Assembly: GCF_038070105.1 (NCBI RefSeq)
Contig: NZ_JBBPBZ010000002.1
Location: 612,501-676,500 of the forward strand
DNA from: Methylocystis sp. IM3
GTDB lineage: Bacteria; Pseudomonadota; Alphaproteobacteria; Rhizobiales; Beijerinckiaceae
Direction: 5' to 3'
Length of the DNA stretch: 64,000 nucleotides
The notes under the pieces were generated by a model. It saw only the letters and a program-made list of their open reading frames with translations. It was not told the DNA's origin and did not search any database. Within the stretch, counting starts at the first letter, position 1; every line of letters starts with the position of its first letter. A program made the position numbers and the translations under genes. This document shows, one piece after another, positions 36,061 through 44,877 of this stretch.

Positions 36061-36665
36061 AACTCGATCACGAGATTGGGCTCCATCTGAACGGGGTAGG
36101 GCACCTCGGTCGCATGGGGGACGCGGGAGAGCCTCGCGGTCATCTTGGAGTGATCGACGTCGTAATATTCGGGCACGTCGCGCTCGGCAAGCGCGACTGA
36201 CTCGAGGACCGTCACGGCCTGCTTCGAGGATTCCTTCACCTCGATCACATCGCCGACCTTCACCAGATAGGACGGAATGTTGACGCGACGGCCGTTGACG
36301 CGGATGTGGCCGTGGTTGACGAACTGACGCGCCGCGAAGACGGTCGGCACGAATTTGGCGCGATACACGATCGCGTCGAGGCGGCGCTCCAGCAAGCCGA
36401 TCAGATTGTCGCCCGAGTCGCCCTTCATGCGAATGGCCTCGGCGTAATATTTGCGGAACTGCTTCTCGGAGATATTGCCGTAGTAGCCCTTGAGCTTCTG
36501 CTTCGCCTTCAGCTGCGTGCCGTAGTCGGAGAGCTTGCCCTTGCGGCGCTGGCCATGCTGGCCGGGGCCATATTCGCGGCGATTGACCGGGCTCTTCGGA
36601 CGGCCCCAGATGTTCTGGCCCAGGCGGCGATCGAGCTTGTATTTGGCTTCTGCGCGCTTCGTCAC
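36048..36665 (-). CDS. rpsD: 30S ribosomal protein S4
   Basis: 205 residues, standard length. [21 protein letters not shown] start, S4 N-terminal domain, then the S4 RNA-binding domain ([35 protein letters not shown]), ending LVIEFYSR. Primary 16S rRNA-binding protein of the small subunit. The last codons and stop double as the insertion site of the integrative elements, which regenerate the same C-terminus, so the gene stays intact. First unambiguously chromosomal gene in the window. Confidence 0.98.
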   Translation of the reverse strand: MTKRAEAKYKLDRRLGQNIWGRPKSPVNRREYGPGQHGQRRKGKLSDYGTQLKAKQKLKGYYGNISEKQFRKYYAEAIRMKGDSGDNLIGLLERRLDAIVYRAKFVPTVFAARQFVNHGHIRVNGRRVNIPSYLVKVGDVIEVKESSKQAVTVLESVALAERDVPEYYDVDHSKMTARLSRVPHATEVPYPVQMEPNLVIEFYSR

Positions 36666-36936
36666 GTTACTCTTTTCCTCTCATGGTCGCGTCCGGCGGC
36701 GAGAGGCGAAAAGACGAAAGCGCGCCCGAGGAACTTGCGCCCCGGCGCTTCATCGATCGCGTCTCCCGCAGGCTCCCGGCGGCGCCGGGGTTGGGAACGC
36801 GCCCTCCTCTGCCGGGATTCCGGCCGACAGGCGTTCTGTGTCGAACGCCACGGGTGCTTGCCCGGCGCGTTTTTACGCGTCAGGCTGAGGGGGAGCTAAT
36901 GGAAGACGCTCCCCGAGTCAAGTCGAAAGACCAGAT

Positions 36937-37293
36937 TCAGAACAGGTCGATCGGCCAGCCGTCGTTATATGGCACGATCATGTCGGCGTTGTAGGGCGGC
37001 CGCTGCGGCAGCGTCTCCTGCATGTACCAGCTACGCTGCGACGCCTGGATCGGATCCTTATTGTAATAGGTCTGCTGCAGCATGTAGCGATTCGTGCTGC
37101 CGACCGGCACCTTGGTGCCCGGATCGAGCCAGCTACGGCGTTCGACGTCGATTGTGCGGCCGTTGGAGGCGAGCGCATCGGCGGCGACCGTATAGGCCGG
37201 CTGGCGATTGCGCGATTTGGCGAGCGCGTCTCCGCCCGCGGCCATCGCGACCAGGCAGGCGAGGCCCACCGAAAGCATAAGTCCCTTGCGCAT
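36937..37293 (-). CDS. Exported hypothetical protein
   Basis: 118 residues from ATG 37293 (GAGG six bases upstream; preferred over ATG 37299, which overlaps its own site). A signal peptide (ends GDALA) is followed by a small mature domain with VERRSWLDPGTKVPVGS and TYYNKDPIQASQRSW. Tyr- and Trp-rich, ending WPIDLF. Not a family I can name; likely periplasmic and conserved among relatives. Confidence 0.68.
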   Translation of the reverse strand: MRKGLMLSVGLACLVAMAAGGDALAKSRNRQPAYTVAADALASNGRTIDVERRSWLDPGTKVPVGSTNRYMLQQTYYNKDPIQASQRSWYMQETLPQRPPYNADMIVPYNDGWPIDLF

Positions 37294-37371
37294 CTCCATC
37301 CTCTCGAGCTCAACGCTTTGGACGCATCATATAGGATCAGGCGCCAAAAGCGATACGGCCTTCGGTCCGGC

Positions 37372-38319
37372 TCAATTTTTCGCCGTTTCCGTCTGCAGCG
37401 TCCCGGCCTGCGCCACGGGGCGCGCCTTTTTTGCCTGCGCAGTGGGCTTGGCCGGCTTCACGCGGCTTGCGGCGGCCTTGCGCGGAATCGAGGCGGTCAC
37501 ATCGTCGCGAGAGACGTTTGCGCAGCCTTTCCCGCGTGCGATTTCCGCATTGAGGAAGAAATCGTTCAGCGCCTTGTTGTCGCTCCCCGAGGAATAGTTG
37601 AGGCCGTCGAGGATGCAGGAGAATGCGACGCGGTCGATCGGCTTGACCGCAGCGCCGCAAGCGATGCCGGCGATCTCGAGTGGAACCTTGGCGTCGACGA
37701 GGCGGCCCGCAAGACAGGCGCGTTCGCTCGCCTCGACGCCCTCGCCGCCGGGCTGCGAGAGACGGATGTCAGCCGTCTCGAAGGCGCCGAACCGCGTCTG
37801 GAGCGTCGAGCGCTGGCCGATTTTCGCGACATTCAGGCCGGCGTCGCGGGCGTGGCGGGTCATGTCGAGGAAGAAATCCGTGTGTGTCGCCCCCTGATCG
37901 AGTTCAGGGTGAATATCGACGCGCAGGAAGGGCGCGCCCATGGCGAATTGGCCGACCGTCAGCCGGTCGATCCGCGGCGCCCCATCCTTGGCGTCGCCGA
38001 CCGCCACGGTTTTTTTCTCGCGTTCGAATTCGGGCGCCTCGAGGTCGAGCGCGGCGACGGCGCGGGCCGCGGCCGCATCGGGCTCCATGCTTGCCTTGGC
38101 GGAGATTTTGGCGGGCCCTTGCGCCGCCGCGGGCCCGCCAGCGTCCGCTACCGTCGCCGGCGGGGCGGGATGGCGCGCAAAAAGCGCCGCGAAGGCAAGA
38201 ATGAGCGAGGCGCCGACGCCCATGCCCAGTGCGGCGCGAATGCCCGTGGGCCGGGCGTGGATCGGCCCCCAGGAGGTTGCCGCGGCGTCGTCCCGGTCGA
38301 AAATACTCGCACTCATCAC
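37372..38319 (-). CDS. Conserved membrane-anchored protein, unknown function
   Basis: 315 residues (start at 38319 or the next Met at 38316). A cytoplasmic N-terminus of about 28 residues is followed by one helix (ALGMGVGASLILAFAALFA), then an Ala/Pro-rich linker and a periplasmic domain (residues about 105-270) with paired Cys (RACLAGRL, IACGAAV, FSCILDG, GKGCANV). It has a basic Ala/Lys tail. The domain layout is familiar from Rhizobiales hypothetical proteins; no function known to me. Confidence 0.65.
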   Translation of the reverse strand: MMSASIFDRDDAAATSWGPIHARPTGIRAALGMGVGASLILAFAALFARHPAPPATVADAGGPAAAQGPAKISAKASMEPDAAAARAVAALDLEAPEFEREKKTVAVGDAKDGAPRIDRLTVGQFAMGAPFLRVDIHPELDQGATHTDFFLDMTRHARDAGLNVAKIGQRSTLQTRFGAFETADIRLSQPGGEGVEASERACLAGRLVDAKVPLEIAGIACGAAVKPIDRVAFSCILDGLNYSSGSDNKALNDFFLNAEIARGKGCANVSRDDVTASIPRKAAASRVKPAKPTAQAKKARPVAQAGTLQTETAKN

Positions 38320-38462
38320 GCTACCTCCGGCGTCGCGCGTTCAAACGCATATGTACAACAACCGTATGTTGCGTGTTTTTCAGAAAACTAAGGTTAACGG
38401 CGGGCGCCTCCTCGCCCCATGGTTAACGTCCGGTGAATCGGGCGCCTTTGGGACAAACAAAA

Positions 38463-38490
38463 AAGCCTGCGCGTGGGTCGCGCAGGCTCT
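38463..38490 (-). terminator. rpsA terminator
   Basis: AGCCTGCGC pairs with GCGCAGGCT around a seven-base loop. On the minus strand the stem is followed by TTTTTTGTTTG. Located about 25 bases after the rpsA stop. Confidence 0.88.
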
Positions 38491-38515
38491 TTCTCTTTGG
38501 CGATCCGGTCGAGGA

Positions 38516-40258
38516 TTATTCCTCGCCCTTCTTGCCTTTCTTCGGGGCCTCTTCGCGGGCTTTCAGCGCCGCGCCGAGAATGTCGCCGAGCGATGCGCCA
38601 GAATCGGCGGAGCCATACTGGGCGATCGCCTCTTTCTCCTCGGCGACTTCAAGCGCCTTGATCGAGACGGCGATCTTGCGCGCCTTCCGATCGAAGAGGG
38701 TGACGCGGGCGTCGACCTTCTCGCCGACAGCGAAACGCTCGGGACGCTGGTCAGCCCGGTCGCGGGCGAGTTCGCTGCGCTTGATGAAGGTGGTGAGATC
38801 GGTGCCTGCGATCTTGACGTCGATGCCCGAGTCCTTGACCTCGGTCACCTCGCAAGTGACGACGGCGCCCTTCTTCACCTCGCCTTCCTCGCCCGCGGCC
38901 ACGGAGGCGAAGGGATCGCCCGCGAGCTGCTTCACGCCAAGCGAGATGCGCTCCTTGTCGACGTCGACGTCGAGAACCTGCGCCTCGATCACGTCGCCCT
39001 TCTTGTACTCCTCGATGACCTGCTCGCCCGGGCGGTTCCAGTCGAGGTCGGAGAGATGGACCATGCCGTCCACGTCCCCGTCGAGGCCGATGAAGAGGCC
39101 GAACTCGGTCTTGTTCTTGACCTCGCCCGAGACGGTCGAGCCCACCGGATGCTTCTCGGCGAAGGCTTCCCACGGGTTCTGCAGCGTCTGCTTGAGGCCG
39201 AGCGAAATGCGGCGCTTGACCGGATCGACCTCGAGCACCTGAACGTCGACTTCCTGGCTCGTCGAGACGATCTTGCCGGGATGGACGTTCTTCTTGGTCC
39301 AGCTCATCTCGGAGACGTGCACGAGACCCTCGATGCCCGGCTCCAGCTCGACGAAGGCGCCGTAGTCGGTGATGTTGGTCACACGGCCGTGGAACTTCGC
39401 GCCGATCGGATATTTGGCCTCGATGCCCTGCCACGGATCCTCGAGCAGCTGCTTCATGCCGAGCGAGATGCGGTGCGTCTCGTGATTGATCTTGATGATC
39501 TTCACCTTGACGGTCTGACCGATGGTCAGCACCTCGGACGGATGATTGACGCGCCGCCAGGCGATGTCCGTGACATGCAGCAGGCCGTCGATGCCGCCGA
39601 GATCCACGAAGGCGCCGTAGTCGGTGATGTTCTTCACCACGCCGTCGATCACCTGCCCCTCTTCGAGGTTGGCGACGATCTCGTGACGCTGCTCGGCGCG
39701 GCTCTCCTCGAGCACCGTGCGGCGCGAGACGACGATGTTGCCGCGGCGGCGGTCCATCTTGAGGATATGGAACGGCTGCGGCACGTTCATCAGCGGGCCG
39801 ACGTCGCGGATCGGACGGATGTCGACCTGAGAGCGCGGCAGGAAGGCCACGGCGCCGTCGAGGTCGACGGTGAAGCCGCCCTTGACCTGATTGAAGATGA
39901 CGCCCTCGACCTTCTCATTGGTCTCGAAGGCCTTTTCGAGCTTGACCCAGCTCTCCTCGCGGCGCGCCTTGTCGCGCGAGATGACGGCCTCGCCGAGCGC
40001 GTTCTCGACGCGCTCCAGATAGACCTCGACCTCTTCGCCGACCTGGGGGGCGGGGTCGCGGCCGTAGCCGGTGAATTCCTTGAGAGGGACGCGGCCTTCG
40101 GTCTTCAGGCCGATATCGATGACGGCGACGTCCTTCTCGATGGCGACGACGCGCCCCTTGATGACGGAACCCTCGAAAGCCTCGTTATCGCCGTAGCTCT
40201 GCTCGAGCAGGGCGGCAAAATCTTCGCGCGTGGGGGCGCGATCGGTCGTGGCGGACAT
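38516..40258 (-). CDS. rpsA: 30S ribosomal protein S1
   Basis: 580 residues from ATG 40258 (AGGAG five bases upstream); the frame stays open to 40570, but that extension has no homology. Six S1 repeats, several with the diagnostic KNITDYGAFVDLGG-type motif (NITDYGAFVEL, KTEFGLFIGLDG) and RISLGxKQ ends. Binds mRNA and delivers it to the 30S subunit. Ends with the Lys-rich tail APKKGKKGEE. Confidence 0.98.
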   Translation of the reverse strand: MSATTDRAPTREDFAALLEQSYGDNEAFEGSVIKGRVVAIEKDVAVIDIGLKTEGRVPLKEFTGYGRDPAPQVGEEVEVYLERVENALGEAVISRDKARREESWVKLEKAFETNEKVEGVIFNQVKGGFTVDLDGAVAFLPRSQVDIRPIRDVGPLMNVPQPFHILKMDRRRGNIVVSRRTVLEESRAEQRHEIVANLEEGQVIDGVVKNITDYGAFVDLGGIDGLLHVTDIAWRRVNHPSEVLTIGQTVKVKIIKINHETHRISLGMKQLLEDPWQGIEAKYPIGAKFHGRVTNITDYGAFVELEPGIEGLVHVSEMSWTKKNVHPGKIVSTSQEVDVQVLEVDPVKRRISLGLKQTLQNPWEAFAEKHPVGSTVSGEVKNKTEFGLFIGLDGDVDGMVHLSDLDWNRPGEQVIEEYKKGDVIEAQVLDVDVDKERISLGVKQLAGDPFASVAAGEEGEVKKGAVVTCEVTEVKDSGIDVKIAGTDLTTFIKRSELARDRADQRPERFAVGEKVDARVTLFDRKARKIAVSIKALEVAEEKEAIAQYGSADSGASLGDILGAALKAREEAPKKGKKGEE

Positions 40259-40722
40259 TTTTTCTCCTGGAGGCCCCGGTCGGGGCGGCGCCGGCGAAAG
40301 GTTGGCGTTGCGGTCGGTTTTCGGCGATCGGAACGTCTCGCAGCCTTGGCGGGAGAGACGTAGAATTCGACTGGCGAACGTGTCGTTCGTTCGGCGAACT
40401 GGCCGGCGCGGCCCAAAGGACGAAAACCAGGTGGTCTGCGCGGCAGGGAAAACCCCTTCCGCGAGGCTGCTATCTAACAGCGCCTTCGACCTGCGGCAAG
40501 CGGCGCCGCCGCGTCTTTGTTGCTGCGATGCGGAAAATCGACTATTGCGGTGCGGGAGCTGCGGGCGCACCCATTTCAGATGGAGGCGCTTCGGCGTTCA
40601 CCAGGATTTTTGCTTTGTTCGCCATTTGGCCAAAATCCACTAGCGAAAGCGGCGCCCGGTGCTAATCTTCTCCTGCGGCGTCAGAAAAACTCCCACGCGA
40701 GCCGCGTTTTCTGGAGAACTCG

Positions 40723-41064
40723 ATGAAGGCAAGAATTTTCGGCGGCGCGGCGCTCGCCCTTGCGACGATCGCCGTCGCGCTCGCCGGGGCGGCGCCCGCC
40801 GAGGCGAAGCACAAGGCGCACCGCGCCCCCAAGGCCGAGGCCGAAAAGCATAAATGCGGCGGCAAGAATGGCTGCCCCGCCATGAGCGACGAGAAGGGCA
40901 AGAGCGGCGAGAAGGGCAAGGGCGAGGAGAAGGCCGCCGCGCCGGCCGCCGAGACGCCTTCGGACGCCAAGCCTTCGGACGCCAAGCCTTCGGACGCCAA
41001 GCCTTCGGACGCCAAGCCCGCTGACGCCAAGCCTGCGGAGGCGAAGCCGGCTGACGGCAAGTGA
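40723..41064 (+). CDS. Putative MNIO-RiPP precursor 1 (Lys/Ala-rich, CGGKNGC core)
   Basis: 113 residues; GGAG six bases before ATG. A signal-like N-terminus (ALALATIAVALAGAAPAEA) precedes KHKCGGKNGCPAMSDEKGK with two Cys, then a tail with four successive PSDAK units and variants (PADAK, PAEAK). It is the first of two small exported genes directly upstream of a DUF692 MNIO enzyme. Known bufferin precursors are also signal-peptide-bearing, Cys-containing peptides, so this is likely a substrate; the modification is inferred. Confidence 0.65.
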   Translation: MKARIFGGAALALATIAVALAGAAPAEAKHKAHRAPKAEAEKHKCGGKNGCPAMSDEKGKSGEKGKGEEKAAAPAAETPSDAKPSDAKPSDAKPSDAKPADAKPAEAKPADGK

Positions 41065-41149
41065 CCCCCTTTCGGCGCCACGCTTTCCGGATGTCCGGAA
41101 AGGGCGCCGTTTCCGCCCTCTCGGAGGGTGTTTTGCAGAGGAGAAACAT

Positions 41150-41377
41150 ATGAAGACGAAGGTCGTTTCCGGTTCCGCGCTCGCCGCCGCCGCCATCGCG
41201 CTCGCCCTCAACGGCGCTGCGGTCGCTCCGGCTCATGCTCATGCGTCCGCCGCCCACGCCAAGGCCCATTGCGGCGCCAAGGGCACGTGCCATCACAAGG
41301 CCCGCTGCCACCACAAGGCCCAGTGCCATCACCACAAGGGCCATTGCAACATGAAGAGCATGTGCCATACGAAGTGA
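41150..41377 (+). CDS. Putative MNIO-RiPP precursor 2 (Cys/His repeat peptide)
   Basis: 75 residues; GAGGAG before ATG 41150. A signal peptide (ends APAHA) is followed by a Cys/His/Lys-rich core with six Cys in near-regular spacing (CGAKGT, CHHKAR, CHHKAQ, CHHHKGH, CNMKSM, CHTK). A metal-binding peptide is obvious from composition. It sits 88 bases before the MNIO gene. MNIO enzymes convert Cys to oxazolone/thioamide or thiooxazole in copper-binding bufferins, so this core is the best guess for substrate. Confidence 0.72.
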   Translation: MKTKVVSGSALAAAAIALALNGAAVAPAHAHASAAHAKAHCGAKGTCHHKARCHHKAQCHHHKGHCNMKSMCHTK

Positions 41378-41464
41378 TGGACGCGCGCCGGACCCCAATG
41401 GGTTCGGCGCAATTCGCCCGCTCTCGGGTGCGGTCAGCCGAATTTCTTTCAGGCGGGAGTTCGC

Positions 41465-42310
41465 ATGCAAAAGCCTGCGCCGCTGGGCTATGGTCTCGGC
41501 CTGAGGCCCGTCTATTTCGATGAAATCATGTCGACGCGTCCGCCGGTCGACTGGTTTGAAATCATTTCCGAAAATTACATGGTGGCGGGCGGTCGGCCGC
41601 TCGCCATGCTCGACCGCATTCGCGCCGATTATCCGGTCGTCATGCACGGCGTCTCCATGTCGCTCGCCTCGACCGACTCGTTGGACTTCGACTATCTGGC
41701 CCGGCTTGCGGCGCTGATCGAGCGCGTCGAGCCCGCCTGGGTCTCCGACCATGTCGCCTGGACCGGCGTGCATGGCCTCAATCTCCACGACCTACTGCCG
41801 ATTCCCTACACGCGCGAATCGCTCGACCATATCGTCGAGCGCATCTGCCGCGTGCAGGACTATCTGAAACGCCCGCTCGTGGTGGAGAACGCCTCGACCT
41901 ATGTCTCCTTCGTCGCGTCCGAGATGAGCGAGGCGGAATTCGTGCGGGAGATGGCCGAGCGCGCCGATTGCCTGCTGCTGCTCGACGTCAATAATGTCTT
42001 CGTGTCGAGCTTCAATCACGGCTTCGACGCCAACGCCTTCATCGACGCCGTTCCCGCCGAGCGCGTCGTGCAGTTTCACATGGCGGGCCATACGAACAAG
42101 GGCACGCATCGCGTCGACACGCATGATCAGCCGGTCTGCGAGGAGGTCTGGACCCTTTACGAAAGGGCGCGCCGCCGCTTCGGCGACGTCTCGGCGATGA
42201 TCGAGCGGGACGATAATTTTCCCCCATTTTCCGAGTTGCTCGACGAGTTGCAGCGCATGCGCGACATCGACGCCCGCCTGGCCGCCGAGCGCGTCTCGAG
42301 CGCCGCATGA
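41465..42310 (+). CDS. bufB: DUF692 multinuclear non-haem iron oxidase (BufB-like)
   Basis: 281 residues, TIM-barrel family. Conserved metal-ligand segments are visible: VVMHGVSMSL, WVSDHVAW, LVVENASTY, LLLDVNNVFV, QFHMAGH, VDTHDQPV, and MIERDDNFP. The stop overlaps the next start (ATGA at 42307), as in buf and related operons with a DUF2063 partner. The enzyme is expected to oxidise Cys residues of the upstream peptides. Confidence 0.9.
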   Translation: MQKPAPLGYGLGLRPVYFDEIMSTRPPVDWFEIISENYMVAGGRPLAMLDRIRADYPVVMHGVSMSLASTDSLDFDYLARLAALIERVEPAWVSDHVAWTGVHGLNLHDLLPIPYTRESLDHIVERICRVQDYLKRPLVVENASTYVSFVASEMSEAEFVREMAERADCLLLLDVNNVFVSSFNHGFDANAFIDAVPAERVVQFHMAGHTNKGTHRVDTHDQPVCEEVWTLYERARRRFGDVSAMIERDDNFPPFSELLDELQRMRDIDARLAAERVSSAA

Positions 42311-43128
42311 AGCTGTCGGATTTTCAGGCGCTGTTCCAGTCGCGGCTCCTCGCCGGGCCCGGCGCAGAGGATGCGCCGCTCATCGCCGCGCTGCGGGAGT
42401 CGGGGCGCGGCGCCGGGCGCGACGAGTTGCTGCACGTCTATCAGTCCGGCTATCGCGTCCGGCTGGAGAGCTTCCTTCACGAGGATTATCCGGGCCTGCG
42501 CGCCCTCCTGGGCGAAGAGCGTTTCGAAGCTCTGATCGGCGCCTATGTCACGGCCCAGCCTCCCAGGGACCGTAACGCCCGCTGGTACACGACCGGCCTG
42601 CCGGATTTTCTGCGGGACCATCCCGAATGGAAAGAGGACGCCGCGGCCTCGTCCATGGCGCTCTTCGAGCGCGCCATCGTCGACGCCTTCGATGCGCCGG
42701 ACGCCGAGCCCCTGGCCGTTCAGGCGCTCGCCGGATTTGCGCCGGAGGAGTCGCCCCGCCTCGTCTTCGACTTTCACCCGAGCCTGATCGTGCTGCGTCT
42801 CGCGCCCGGCGTCTTCGCCGCCTATCAGGCGATGAACGGCGGTGGTGAATCGGGAGATGGCGTGGAAGACCCCGAGGCAGAGCGCGCCGGGGAGGAGGGG
42901 TTCGAGGCCGTGGCCGTCTGGCGCTGCAACGAGGAGTCGGTCTTCCGAGAGCTCGAGCCGGATGAATATCTGGCGCTGAACGAGGCGCGGGTCGGGCGCG
43001 CTTTCGGCGACATCTGCCAGATGGCCGCGTTTCAGCACGCGGGCGAAATCGAGCCGGAGCGGCTGGCCCAGTTTCTGGCGAGCTGGTTCGAGGACGGCAT
43101 GATCACGGGCGTGTCGCTTCAGGGGTAA
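42307..43128 (+). CDS. bufC: DUF2063 putative RiPP partner protein (BufC-like)
   Basis: 273 residues. The N-terminal DUF2063 region (residues 4-95) includes LSDFQALFQSRLL, LLHVYQSGYRVRLESFLHEDYPGLRALLGEERF. The C-terminal half (about 120-270) is less conserved, with a PHV-type beta region, an RRE-like role having been proposed for the family. Start coupled to bufB. Residues AMNGGGESGDGVEDPEAERAGEEG form an acidic low-complexity linker. Confidence 0.85.
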   Translation: MKLSDFQALFQSRLLAGPGAEDAPLIAALRESGRGAGRDELLHVYQSGYRVRLESFLHEDYPGLRALLGEERFEALIGAYVTAQPPRDRNARWYTTGLPDFLRDHPEWKEDAAASSMALFERAIVDAFDAPDAEPLAVQALAGFAPEESPRLVFDFHPSLIVLRLAPGVFAAYQAMNGGGESGDGVEDPEAERAGEEGFEAVAVWRCNEESVFRELEPDEYLALNEARVGRAFGDICQMAAFQHAGEIEPERLAQFLASWFEDGMITGVSLQG

Positions 43129-43186
43129 GACCGGCGCGTCCTTGCTATAATGCGCGCCGAGGACGAAACCCCGCCGAGGCCAGCTC

Positions 43187-44269
43187 TTGACGCCCACACT
43201 TCTTTCCGCGCCCGTCGACGACAGCGAACTTCTGCGCCAGGCTGAGAGCTGGCGGCGGACGGGGCTGGGCGTCGCCGTGGCGACTGTGGTCGAGACTTTC
43301 GGCTCGGCCCCGCGCCCGGCCGGGTCGCTCCTCGTCGTGGAGGAGGGCGGCCTCTTTTGCGGGTCCGTCTCGGCCGGATGCGTGGAGGGGGACGTCATCG
43401 CCGCGGCGCTTGATTGCATCGCGGATGGCGCGCCCCGTTTTTTGGAGTTCGGCGTCGCCGATGAGACGGCCTGGCGCGCCGGTCTTTCTTGCGGCGGCCG
43501 AATCGCTGTTCATGTCGAGCGCCTCGACGAGGCGCGGCGCGCGCTCTTCGCGCAGATCGGCGCGGAAACTGCCGCGCGGCGTCCCTGCGCGCTGCTCATG
43601 CCGCTCGATGGCGGTCCCGCCCGGCTCCTGAAGGCGGCGGAACTCGCCAGCGCCTCACCGGACGACCCGCTCGGCGGGATGCTGCGGGCCGGCGCCAGCG
43701 GCCTCGTCGAATCGGCGGGCGCGCGGCTCTTCGTCCGGTTCTTTCGTCCAGCCCCCCGGCTCGTCCTGGTCGGCGCCGTGCATGTCGCGCAGGCGCTCGC
43801 GCCCATGGCGCAGATCGCGGGCTTTGCCGTCACCATCCTCGACCCGCGCGGCGCCTATGCGGCGCCGGAGCGCTTCCCTCATGCGCGGCTCGACCCGCGC
43901 TGGCCCGAGGAAGCGCTGCCCGAGATCGGGCTCGACGTTTACACAGCGGTCGCGACGCTGACGCATGACGCCAGGATCGACGATCCCGCCCTGCGGCTCG
44001 CGCTCGCGTCGGATTGTTTCTACGTCGGCGCCCTCGGCTCGCGGGCGACGCATGCGCGGCGTCTCGAAAGGCTGAGCGCGAGCGGCGCCGGCCCCGCGGC
44101 GCTCGACCGGCTGCGTGCGCCCATCGGCCTCGACATCGCCGCCGTGAGCCCGGCCGAGATCGCCGTCTCCATTCTCGCGGAACTCATCCTCGCGCGCGGG
44201 CGAAAACCGCTCCGCAGCCTGAAGGCGCAGGATCTCGCGGGGCGCCCGTTCGCAAGCTGCGGCGCATGA
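43187..44269 (+). CDS. xdhC: XdhC/CoxI-family molybdenum cofactor insertion protein
   Basis: 360 residues from a TTG start at 43187. The N-terminal XdhC_CoxI domain (about 15-85; TVVETFGSAPRPAGS, SVSAGCVEGDV) is followed by a Rossmann XdhC_C domain (about 185-335; LVLVGAVHVAQALAPMA, YVGALGSRATHARR, IGLDIAAVSPAEIAVSI). Family members bind Moco, help its sulfuration and hand it to hydroxylases. The stop overlaps the start of the mocA-like gene, and the pair faces the molybdoenzyme iorAB, its likely client. Confidence 0.92.
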   Translation: MTPTLLSAPVDDSELLRQAESWRRTGLGVAVATVVETFGSAPRPAGSLLVVEEGGLFCGSVSAGCVEGDVIAAALDCIADGAPRFLEFGVADETAWRAGLSCGGRIAVHVERLDEARRALFAQIGAETAARRPCALLMPLDGGPARLLKAAELASASPDDPLGGMLRAGASGLVESAGARLFVRFFRPAPRLVLVGAVHVAQALAPMAQIAGFAVTILDPRGAYAAPERFPHARLDPRWPEEALPEIGLDVYTAVATLTHDARIDDPALRLALASDCFYVGALGSRATHARRLERLSASGAGPAALDRLRAPIGLDIAAVSPAEIAVSILAELILARGRKPLRSLKAQDLAGRPFASCGA

Positions 44270-44877
44270 GTGGCGCGCCCCTGATCGCCGCCCTCCTGCT
44301 CGCGGCGGGGCGGGGCGCGCGGTTCGGCGCCTCCGCCAACAAGCTCCTCGCCGATTTCGACGGGCGGCCCTTGATTCGGCGCGCGGCCGAGGCGGCGCTC
44401 GCGTCGCGGCTTCGTCGCGTCATCGTCGTTACCGGCCATCAGCGGGTGGAGATCGAGGCGGCGCTTGCAGGGCTCCCGCTGTCCTTTGCGCCCAATCCCG
44501 ACTTTTCGCGCGGTCTCGCCTCGTCGCTGCGCCGGGGGCTCACGGCGGCGGGCGACGCGGAGGGCGTGATCGTGCTCCTCGGCGACATGCCGGCCGTCTC
44601 GCCGCGCCTCATCGATGCGTTGATCTCGGCCTTCGAAAAGGCGCCGGGAGCCGCGGCCGTTGTTCCGGTCCGGGGTGGACGACGCGGCAATCCGGCGCTG
44701 CTCGCGAGGCGCCTTTTTCCTGCGCTCGCGGCGCTCGAGGGCGACGAGGGCGCGCGGCGGCTCCTGCGAGAAACCGACGGCGTCGTCGAGCTTCCTGTCG
44801 AGGACGACGCCGTTCTGGCCGATGTCGATACGCCAGCCGACCTCGCGCGCCTGCGAGAGACGATCAGACGAAGCTGA
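44266..44877 (+). CDS. mocA: MocA-like molybdenum cofactor nucleotidyltransferase
   Basis: 203 residues, start coupled to xdhC by ATGA. ALLLAAGRGARFGASANKLLADFDG is the NTP-transferase signature (GxGxRF...NK), then VIVLLGDMPAVSP (metal-binding Asp) and RRGNPALLARR. This matches MocA/CoxD-like enzymes that make the cytosine dinucleotide form of Moco, as used by IorB-type hydroxylases. Its 3' end overlaps that of iorB by 14 bases in convergent orientation. Confidence 0.9.
   Translation: MSGAPLIAALLLAAGRGARFGASANKLLADFDGRPLIRRAAEAALASRLRRVIVVTGHQRVEIEAALAGLPLSFAPNPDFSRGLASSLRRGLTAAGDAEGVIVLLGDMPAVSPRLIDALISAFEKAPGAAAVVPVRGGRRGNPALLARRLFPALAALEGDEGARRLLRETDGVVELPVEDDAVLADVDTPADLARLRETIRRS

Noticed and set aside
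37940..40363. 807-residue plus-strand ORF
   Set aside because: It is antisense to rpsA and part of the neighbouring gene; it has no ribosome site or recognisable domain, and it is a high-GC shadow frame.
40973..41050. Repeated SDAKP units as a possible CRISPR or VNTR array
   Set aside because: In-frame amino acid repeats in a coding gene; no spacers. No CRISPR array was seen anywhere in the window.
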